Shown piece after piece: positions 1 through 5,263 of a stretch of 7,114 nt of DNA; position 1 is the first letter of the stretch; each line of letters starts with the position of its first letter. The position numbers and the translations under genes were made by a program. The notes under the pieces were generated by a model that had not been told where the DNA came from, made no database searches, and saw nothing but the letters and a program-made list of their open reading frames with translations. Origin of the DNA: an uncultured Mollicutes bacterium (lineage in GTDB: Bacteria; Bacillota_I; Bacilli_A; RFN20; CAG-826); the NCBI GenBank assembly GCA_900550795.1, contig URTN01000040.1:1-7114 (forward strand). The letters are read 5' to 3'.

Positions 1-36
1 CCCGCCGCTTAGTGCTCCGCGCACTTGAAGCGGGGG
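1..36. repeat. Bulged GC-rich hairpin at the left edge, possibly a mobile-element end
   Basis: Seen: AGTGC (11-15) pairs with GCACT (21-25) around a 5-nt loop. The stem continues after a TG bulge (26-27) with 5-10 pairing to 28-33. After an unpaired G at position 4, CCC (1-3) pairs with GGG (34-36). No T-run follows on the plus strand, so it is not a clear intrinsic terminator in that direction. Imperfect, bulged hairpins of this kind are typical of the subterminal ends of IS200/IS605-family elements, but no transposase gene is visible. The structure may also continue beyond the window edge. The hairpin is well supported; its identity is only a guess. Confidence 0.4.
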
Positions 37-167
37 AATGCTTATCTGCGTTCAATTTCTTTTTTATATCGGTTACTTCACCTGGCTTATCATGAAATGT
101 TCTATGTGTCACATCGCAATAATACTCTCCCCATCTTGGTGACCAGAATAACTATCATTTCGCTTTG
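37..167. other. Region with no supported gene upstream of the CIRCE element
   Basis: This stretch lies between the edge hairpin and the heat-shock operator. The minus strand is open for about 50 codons from 151 to the window edge, but it has no convincing start, no ribosome binding site and no family resemblance that I recognise. It may be the fragment of a divergent gene or a mobile-element remnant. I see no promoter or RNA gene here that I can support. Confidence 0.3.
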
Positions 168-194
168 TTAGCACTCATTTTTGTTGAGTGCTAA
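168..194. promoter_or_regulatory. CIRCE operator (HrcA binding site)
   Basis: Seen: a perfect 9-bp inverted repeat TTAGCACTC (168-176) and GAGTGCTAA (186-194), separated by exactly 9 nt. This matches the CIRCE consensus TTAGCACTC-N9-GAGTGCTAA with no mismatch. Known: CIRCE is bound by the repressor HrcA, which releases it on heat shock and normally controls groESL and dnaK operons in Bacillota. Here it ends 7 nt before the -35 box of the promoter that faces the Hsp90-like gene. This implies HrcA control of that gene, which is less common than control of groESL or dnaK. Confidence 0.95.
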
Positions 195-201
195 TTTTTT
201 C

Positions 202-230
202 TTGACTTTTTGTTCTATGAGTATTATCAT
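202..230 (+). promoter_or_regulatory. Sigma-A-type promoter for the htpG-like gene
   Basis: Seen: a -35 box TTGACT (202-207) and a -10 box TATCAT (225-230) separated by 17 nt, each differing from the vegetative consensus (TTGACA, TATAAT) at one position. It lies just downstream of the CIRCE operator and upstream of the coding start at 347, in the right orientation. Transcription would begin around 236-238, leaving a leader of about 110 nt. The combination of a strong housekeeping promoter with an adjacent HrcA operator is the classic class I heat-shock arrangement. Confidence 0.75.
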
Positions 231-242
231 AGCATCAGATTC

Positions 243-269
243 ACACAGGCAGCAAATCTGCACCTGTGT
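243..269 (+). promoter_or_regulatory. Stem-loop at the 5' end of the predicted leader
   Basis: Seen: ACACAGG (243-249) is perfectly complementary to CCTGTGT (263-269), and CAG (250-252) can extend the stem with CTG (258-260), leaving a small bulge at 261-262. It begins only a few nucleotides after the predicted transcription start. Known: hairpins at the extreme 5' end can slow mRNA decay. A role as mRNA stabiliser is inference; no T-run follows, so it is not a terminator. Confidence 0.4.
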
Positions 270-331
270 TTCCAAACCATATAACGAAGCGAAATGCGAA
301 TATCCGCTTTACTTTTTTAGAAAAAAATAAG

Positions 332-337
332 AAGGAG
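332..337 (+). promoter_or_regulatory. Ribosome binding site that sets the start at 347
   Basis: AAGGAG at 332-337 lies 9 nt upstream of the ATG at 347. It decides between this start and an in-frame ATG at 266, which has no Shine-Dalgarno sequence and lies inside the leader hairpin. Starting at 347 also gives the N-terminus expected of Hsp90 proteins (MSKRTGSLSINSEN). Confidence 0.85.
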
Positions 338-346
338 TTGTTCATT

Positions 347-1654
347 ATGAGTAAACGCACAGGAAGTCTTTCGATTAACAGCGAAAATATTTTTCCGATT
401 ATTAAAAAGTGGCTGTATTCGGACCACGACATCTTTGCCCGTGAGGTGATCTCCAACGGCTGCGATGCAATTACAAAACTGGCCAAGCTTGAGATGATGG
501 GCGAGTATGAATACCCGGACGGATATAAGAAGGAGATTCAGGTCATCGTCAACCCGAAGGAGAAGACGCTGAAGTTCATCGATACCGGTCTTGGTATGAC
601 GGCGGCAGAGGTCGAGGAGTACATCACACAGATCGCATTCTCCGGCGCAACCGATTTCCTGAATAAATATAAGGATAAAACGACGAACGACGAGATCATC
701 GGTCACTTCGGTCTCGGCTTCTACTCCGTATTCATGGTAGCGGACGAGGTACACATCGACACCCTCTCCTACCAGAAGGACGCAAAGCCGGTACACTGGG
801 AGTGCGATGGCGGTACTGAGTATTCGATCGAGGAAGGTAGCCGCACTCAGGTCGGCACCGAGATCACCCTCTTCCTCTCTGAGGACTGTCTGGAGTTTGC
901 AAATGAGTACCGGATGCGCGAAGTCATCACAAAATACTGTTCCTTCATGCCTGTTGAAATTTTCCTGTCAAAAGCTAACGCAGAGCAGGAATATGAGACC
1001 ATTGATGAGGAAGATTTAAAAGAACTACTTTTATTTATTTCTTCTGCAATTTCTACCTTTGCAAATCCAAAGAAATTAGCCGCTAGGTTTAAAAGCATAA
1101 AGCATTCATTAATAAGTGAGCCTACCGTTGCAACTTATATTGAACATTTCGAAGAAATATTCCTTATAAAGAAAGCACTTCGTTATGATGTTAAAAGAAC
1201 TACCTACATTTCAACTCCATATAAAGTCTATTTCGAAGATGTCGGGATTAGAAATGGTGTCCTTTCATATAGACAAATTGAACCAACTCATTTAATGGAA
1301 AATGTCATTTTCAATGAACTCAGGTTCCGTGGCTATTCGGTGGATGTTGGTCAAATTGAAGTTAGAGACAAGATCAAAGACGAACAGACTGGATTAGAAA
1401 AAGAAATAAAGAAATATCTAGAAACTGATTTTGTTGCTAACGAAGGTAGCAATAGATTTTATATTCAATCTGTTTATTTAATCGATGGCCCTGAAAAAAG
1501 GGAACAAGAAACCAGAAGTTTATTGAACATAAAAGATTCATTTAAAAAAGTGATTATTACCTATAACAATGTTTTTGATGGATACGATAACAACGGAATC
1601 TATTATTTAGATTTTTATAGATTCTTGATTGATGAAAATAGTTTATATAAATAA
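347..1654 (+). CDS. htpG: Chimeric frame: HtpG (Hsp90) N-terminal ATPase domain joined to a DUF4143 domain
   Basis: One open frame of 435 codons. Residues 1 to about 222 are the Hsp90 GHKL ATPase domain: REVISNGCDA (catalytic Glu33, Mg-ligand Asn37), DTGLGMT (79-85, Asp79 contacts adenine), the lid segment GHFGLGFYS (119-127) and GTEITLFL (170-177). Hsp90 is a dimeric cytosolic ATP-driven chaperone of over 600 residues. Here the middle and C-terminal dimerisation domains are missing. At about residue 222, at the start of the charged linker, the protein switches in frame to the C-terminal half of an AAA-ATPase/DUF4143 protein. Base composition and codon use change at the same place, from balanced to AT-rich. 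The start is supported by AAGGAG and a CIRCE-controlled promoter. As written, the product is unlikely to work as a chaperone. A contig misassembly is the first alternative to a real fusion. Domain assignments are strong; the reality of the fusion is uncertain. Confidence 0.8.
   Translation: MSKRTGSLSINSENIFPIIKKWLYSDHDIFAREVISNGCDAITKLAKLEMMGEYEYPDGYKKEIQVIVNPKEKTLKFIDTGLGMTAAEVEEYITQIAFSGATDFLNKYKDKTTNDEIIGHFGLGFYSVFMVADEVHIDTLSYQKDAKPVHWECDGGTEYSIEEGSRTQVGTEITLFLSEDCLEFANEYRMREVITKYCSFMPVEIFLSKANAEQEYETIDEEDLKELLLFISSAISTFANPKKLAARFKSIKHSLISEPTVATYIEHFEEIFLIKKALRYDVKRTTYISTPYKVYFEDVGIRNGVLSYRQIEPTHLMENVIFNELRFRGYSVDVGQIEVRDKIKDEQTGLEKEIKKYLETDFVANEGSNRFYIQSVYLIDGPEKREQETRSLLNIKDSFKKVIITYNNVFDGYDNNGIYYLDFYRFLIDENSLYK
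1013..1654 (+). pseudogene. C-terminal remnant of an AAA-ATPase/DUF4143 protein, fused in frame to htpG
   Basis: This segment encodes residues 223-435 of the chimeric frame. It resembles the second half of the widespread family in which an N-terminal AAA ATPase (about 200 residues with Walker A and B) precedes DUF4143, a PD-(D/E)XK-nuclease-like fold. Seen: a helical linker (about 240-280), then HLMENVIFNELRFRGYSVDVG (315-335, Glu318), ETDFV (359-363, Asp361) and FYIQSVYLID (371-380, Gln374). These fit the spacing of the nuclease-like core, followed by the typical SLLNIKDSFKKVIIT segment (391-405). The ATPase half, including the P-loop, is absent. Family members are of poorly known function. 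It is AT-rich like the opp genes to its right, so it probably belongs to the same genome as those genes. The family call is from pattern recognition. Confidence 0.65.
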
Positions 1655-1669
1655 GTGTTAATAAGTTTC

Positions 1670-1705
1670 ATTTTATTTTTTTGCCGAAAACGAAAAAAAT
1701 AAAAT
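1670..1705. terminator. AT-rich hairpin between convergent genes, likely bidirectional terminator
   Basis: Seen: a 13-bp perfect stem, 1670-1682 with 1693-1705, made almost wholly of T opposite A. CG (1685-1686) can also pair with CG (1691-1692) around an AAAA loop. It starts 15 nt after the stop of the plus-strand frame and lies about 45 nt past the stop of oppF on the minus strand. The T-rich arm is itself transcribed as a U-run in one direction and its complement in the other. The lack of a GC-rich stem makes it weak by the usual standard, so terminator function is inferred from position and symmetry. Confidence 0.55.
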
Positions 1706-1750
1706 AGGATTCAAAAATAAGCGACCCCTGTATTCAAATTCTAATTACGC

Positions 1751-3433
1751 TTATTTCTTTTTGGATATTATTTCGTATTCTTGTTTGCTAATGGCAACCC
1801 CGTTATGGATAACGATCTCACCTTTATCAATTGAAGCGACTTCTTGTTTATATCTAGCCTCTTCTTCATCATTACATAAGACAAAATGGCCTGGTACTAT
1901 CTCCCTGAATGTAGGTTTTTGCTTTGAATAGTCATGAACTTCATTTGGGTGATAGACAATTCTTTTCCTTCTTTTTTCTGAGAATGGGTTAGGTTGCGGG
2001 ATAGCGGATAATAATGATTTGGTATATGGGTGAAGCGGATGCTTGAATAATTCATCGCTACTAGCAAGTTCGACCATATTGCCAAAATACATAACAGCAA
2101 TTCTGTTGCAGAAATATTTGACCGTAGATAAATCATGGGCAATGAAAATCATCGTAAGTCCCAATTCTTCTTTTAAAGAATTAAGCAAATTTATAATCTG
2201 CGCCCTGATTGAAACGTCTAAAGCCGAAATAGGTTCATCACAAATCAAAAGCTTTGGGTTCATGATGAGGGCACGTGCTATGCCAATTCTTTGCCTTTGG
2301 CCACCGGAGAATTCATGTGGATATCTAGAAGCGTGTTCGGGAACTAAACCTACTTTCTTTAATATCTCGACAGTCTTCTTATGGTTTTCGACTCTATTTC
2401 TAGAACCTTGTATCCTTAATCCTTCCTGGATGATATCTTCAACAGTCATCCTAGGGTCAAGAGAATCAACTGGATCTTGGAAAATCATCTGTATTTCATT
2501 TAATAAGGCGCGTGGTGCGTGCTTATTGTCGTGTTTTAAGGATTTGATCTTGGTTTTTTGACGTTCATAGATAACCTTTAGCTTTTCTTTAACCGCCTCG
2601 ATTTGCTTATCTTGTTCTTCTAATATCTTTGCTTTTTCTTCTTCGGAAGCAGTCTTTAACTTTTCTTGCGTTTCTTTTCTGATTCTAGATATATCATCTT
2701 TGCCGTGAATTCTAGAATATTTGATTTCCTTTTCGTTCCATCTAGTCCCGGCTCCGATTCTATATCCTTTAAAATATATCGAGCCAGAAGTAATGTTATA
2801 TAGATGCATGATGCAACGTCCGGTCGTGGATTTACCACATCCAGATTCTCCGACAATCCCAAAAGTCTCTCCTTCTTTGATATCAAAAGATACATCATGT
2901 ACTGCCTTTAGCTTTACATAATTTGGCCACACACCTAGCTTAAAGAACATGCGTAAGTGACGCACAGCTAAAATAGTTTTTGATTCAACTAATTCAGGCT
3001 TATAGGCAATCTTAGCTAATTTAATGGCTAATCTGGCGTCGTCTAATTCTTCTTTCTTGATTCTAAGTTCTTGCTTTTTCTCTTCAATTAACTTTTCATC
3101 AGCCTTATTTAATTCGAGTTCTTTTAAATCCTTAAGTATTGCATCGTATTGCTCTTTAACTAATGTGAAAGCTTTCTTGGCGTTTTCTTTCCTATGGGAA
3201 GCGATTTCTTTGTCTTTTGCATACCTAGCTTTTGTTTCTTCTAGAGTCGGAACATTTCTAATTACTTCATGTTCTTTTCTTTCTTCTTTTTCTTCTTGTT
3301 TCAAGCTGATTGTATTATTGGCTTCTTCTTGCTCGGCAAGGAAAAGATTGTCCTTATCTCTTTTAGGATCACTAGTTATGGAATTAGAGATCTCGTTAGA
3401 AGAAATCTCTTGTGGTGATTTAGTCTTTTTCAT
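1751..3433 (-). CDS. oppF: Oligopeptide ABC transporter ATP-binding protein OppF, with coiled-coil extension
   Basis: A 560-residue cytoplasmic ATPase that pairs with OppD to power peptide import through OppB/OppC. Motifs: Walker A GESGCGKST (195-203), Q-loop Gln319 in MIFQDP, signature FSGGQRQR (375-382), Walker B LLICDEP (395-401), D-loop SALD (403-406) and H-loop His433 in IAHD. The oligo_HPY-type C-terminal region starts at HPLHPYTKSLLSAIP (466-480). The ending YHPNEVHDYS...PGHFVLCNDEE fits OppF rather than OppD. OppF is usually 300-330 residues. The excess is an N-terminal Lys/Glu-rich extension (about 1-150) and a charged insertion (about 228-311) between Walker A and the Q-loop, both looking helical or coiled-coil. 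The ATG at 3433 overlaps the end of oppD by 14 nt, and AGGAGG (3446-3451) lies 12 nt upstream, a slightly long spacing. All catalytic residues are present, so it should be active. It is the last gene of the operon seen here. Confidence 0.93.
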   Translation of the reverse strand: MKKTKSPQEISSNEISNSITSDPKRDKDNLFLAEQEEANNTISLKQEEKEERKEHEVIRNVPTLEETKARYAKDKEIASHRKENAKKAFTLVKEQYDAILKDLKELELNKADEKLIEEKKQELRIKKEELDDARLAIKLAKIAYKPELVESKTILAVRHLRMFFKLGVWPNYVKLKAVHDVSFDIKEGETFGIVGESGCGKSTTGRCIMHLYNITSGSIYFKGYRIGAGTRWNEKEIKYSRIHGKDDISRIRKETQEKLKTASEEEKAKILEEQDKQIEAVKEKLKVIYERQKTKIKSLKHDNKHAPRALLNEIQMIFQDPVDSLDPRMTVEDIIQEGLRIQGSRNRVENHKKTVEILKKVGLVPEHASRYPHEFSGGQRQRIGIARALIMNPKLLICDEPISALDVSIRAQIINLLNSLKEELGLTMIFIAHDLSTVKYFCNRIAVMYFGNMVELASSDELFKHPLHPYTKSLLSAIPQPNPFSEKRRKRIVYHPNEVHDYSKQKPTFREIVPGHFVLCNDEEEARYKQEVASIDKGEIVIHNGVAISKQEYEIISKKK

Positions 3434-5261
3434 ATTCTAACTTGGCCTCCTCTTCACTTAAAGCATGATGGATTCTAGATGAAACTATCTTTGGTGGGGT
3501 TACATTCGGAGCTTCTTCATATTCAAGCCAAGAAGCAACAAAATGGGTAGGAGTAACTTCAAAAAATGGTGGTTCATATTTAAAATCTACACCTAATGCA
3601 TATTTATTACGTAAGGCAAAAGCATCTCCAGCCGGAGGATAAATCATATCAGGCGGGGTACCTGGGATGGCCTCTAGCTTTTCTTTTGAATCGATATCGG
3701 GGATAGATGCTAATAAGGCCCATGTATATGGGTGACGTGGATCAAAGAATATTTCTTTATCAGTCCCGTATTCGCATATTTTCCCGGCATACATGACTGC
3801 AACTCTATCAGCCATATTGGCAACTACGCCTAAATCATGGGTAATAAATATTACAGACATATTATGCTTTGCTTTTAAATCATTTATTAATTCAAGTATT
3901 TGGGCTTGGATTGTAACATCTAAAGCAGTTGTAGGTTCATCGCAGATAAGGATGTCAGGTTCAGAAATAAGAGCAATTGCGATGACTATCCTTTGCCTCA
4001 TCCCCCCAGAAAACTGGAATGGGTATTGCTTATAACGCTTTTCAGGCTCAGGAATACCAACTTCACTCATAACCTTAAGTGCTTTTTCTTTGGCCATCTT
4101 CTTAGTTATGCAGACTTGGCTTTGATATTCATCCAGTACTTTCTTTTCTTCCTTATCTAAGGCAATCTTATCCTTCAATATCTCTTCTTTTCTAGCAAGT
4201 AAAGGAGAAATGGCTTCTTTCTTTTTGATTGAGAAATGCATATGCTTCTTTGGAAAGACATAGAATAATCCAATTAGGAGGTTATATAAGGCCATGTTCT
4301 TTAATATCTCTATATTTAATTCCTTTAGAAGAGATTTATCTTCACTAGATAGACTTACCTTTTCTCTTTTAGAAGCAATCTCGCTTAAAGTTTTATCCCT
4401 AATGGATTTAAGCTCTTCGTGATGCTTCTTTGTCTCTTTCTTGGCTTTGACTTTAGCCTTTTTTAGGTAAAGTTTTAATTTGGGGGCAACTTCTTTGTAT
4501 TGCTTTTTTGCATCTAAAATTACTTGTTTGGCCTCAAGTTTAGCCTTTTCTAGATATTGCCTATTTTCTTCTTTGAAGGCTTTTTCTTCTTCATTTATTT
4601 TAGAAAGTTCGCTTTCAAAAGAAGTAACGTCTTTATTGTCTTTTTTAGCTTGCCTAATTTGGGTTTTCAATTCGTTTTTTCTATCTAAAAAAGTCGAGAT
4701 TTTATCTTCATATCCATTAATAGGCATCGAAGCTTTGTTTTTAGCCTCAATTATCAAGCAATCACGGTTACTTTTTGCATTCATTAAGGCAGTCAAGCTA
4801 GGTGAAATCAAATCGGAATAGTAACGCTTCAGCATATCCTTATTTATCATCATGGTCTCGGTAATTTGCTTACCAATACGCACGATAGGATTAAGCGAAG
4901 ACAAAGGATCTTGGAAAATCATCCCGATTTTCTTTCCCCTGATACGTTGGAACTCGGCCTCACTAGCCCTAGTTAAATCAATTCCGTTATATAAAATCGA
5001 GCCACCTTCAATCATGGCATTTGGAGACAATATCCCCATGATGGCTTTAGAAGTGACTGATTTACCTGAACCAGATTCTCCTACAATGCAAAGAGTCTCT
5101 CCTTTATATAAATCAAAAGATACACCCCTGACAGCCTGTACTTTCCCATTATCCGTACGGAAAGAGATAACAAGGTTTTTGACTTCTAGGGCTTTTTCTT
5201 TATTGGAAATAGAAGAAGCTTCTATTAAAGATTTCTCTTTTTTATTTAATTTAATAGCCAT
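3420..5261 (-). CDS. oppD: Oligopeptide ABC transporter ATP-binding protein OppD, with large insertion
   Basis: A 613-residue ATPase, the partner of OppF. Motifs: Walker A GESGSGKSVT (61-70), Q-loop Gln117 in MIFQDPLSSLNP, signature FSGGMRQR (417-424), Walker B ILICDEP (437-443), D-loop TALD (445-448) and H-loop His475 in ITHDLG. The oligo_HPY region begins at DPRHPYTWALLASIP (507-521), followed by AIPGTPPDMIYPPAG (531-545), typical of OppD/DppD. The family norm is about 320-360 residues. About 245 extra residues (about 141-385) lie between Q-loop and signature: Lys/Glu-rich likely coiled-coil helices around a short hydrophobic patch (324-336). The cysteines usual after the GTPP motif (CAF..RC..A...C) are replaced (DAF..RN..A...V). 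The start is supported by AAAGGAGG (5271-5278) lying inside the last codons of oppC, which implies coupled translation. The ATPase core is complete. Confidence 0.94.
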   Translation of the reverse strand: MAIKLNKKEKSLIEASSISNKEKALEVKNLVISFRTDNGKVQAVRGVSFDLYKGETLCIVGESGSGKSVTSKAIMGILSPNAMIEGGSILYNGIDLTRASEAEFQRIRGKKIGMIFQDPLSSLNPIVRIGKQITETMMINKDMLKRYYSDLISPSLTALMNAKSNRDCLIIEAKNKASMPINGYEDKISTFLDRKNELKTQIRQAKKDNKDVTSFESELSKINEEEKAFKEENRQYLEKAKLEAKQVILDAKKQYKEVAPKLKLYLKKAKVKAKKETKKHHEELKSIRDKTLSEIASKREKVSLSSEDKSLLKELNIEILKNMALYNLLIGLFYVFPKKHMHFSIKKKEAISPLLARKEEILKDKIALDKEEKKVLDEYQSQVCITKKMAKEKALKVMSEVGIPEPEKRYKQYPFQFSGGMRQRIVIAIALISEPDILICDEPTTALDVTIQAQILELINDLKAKHNMSVIFITHDLGVVANMADRVAVMYAGKICEYGTDKEIFFDPRHPYTWALLASIPDIDSKEKLEAIPGTPPDMIYPPAGDAFALRNKYALGVDFKYEPPFFEVTPTHFVASWLEYEEAPNVTPPKIVSSRIHHALSEEEAKLEYEKD

Positions 5262-5263
5262 TG

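Noticed and set aside
2..151. Minus-strand open frame of about 50 codons running off the left edge
   Set aside because: It has no good start codon or Shine-Dalgarno sequence, no recognised family, and its last codons run through the hairpin. An open stretch this short is not rare by chance.
266..346. In-frame ATG at 266 that would add 27 residues to the Hsp90-like protein
   Set aside because: It has no ribosome binding site, lies within the leader hairpin, and the added residues do not resemble Hsp90 N-termini. The ATG at 347 has AAGGAG at good spacing.
317..796. Long antisense open frame opposite the Hsp90 domain
   Set aside because: It is the complement of a clearly conserved coding region, has no recognisable family or ribosome binding site, and is explained by the codon bias of the GC-richer htpG segment.
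2043..2561. Plus-strand open frames opposite oppF and oppD, including 3024-3440, 4480-4821 and 4852-5292
   Set aside because: They are antisense shadows of genes with full sets of ABC ATPase motifs and have no support of their own.
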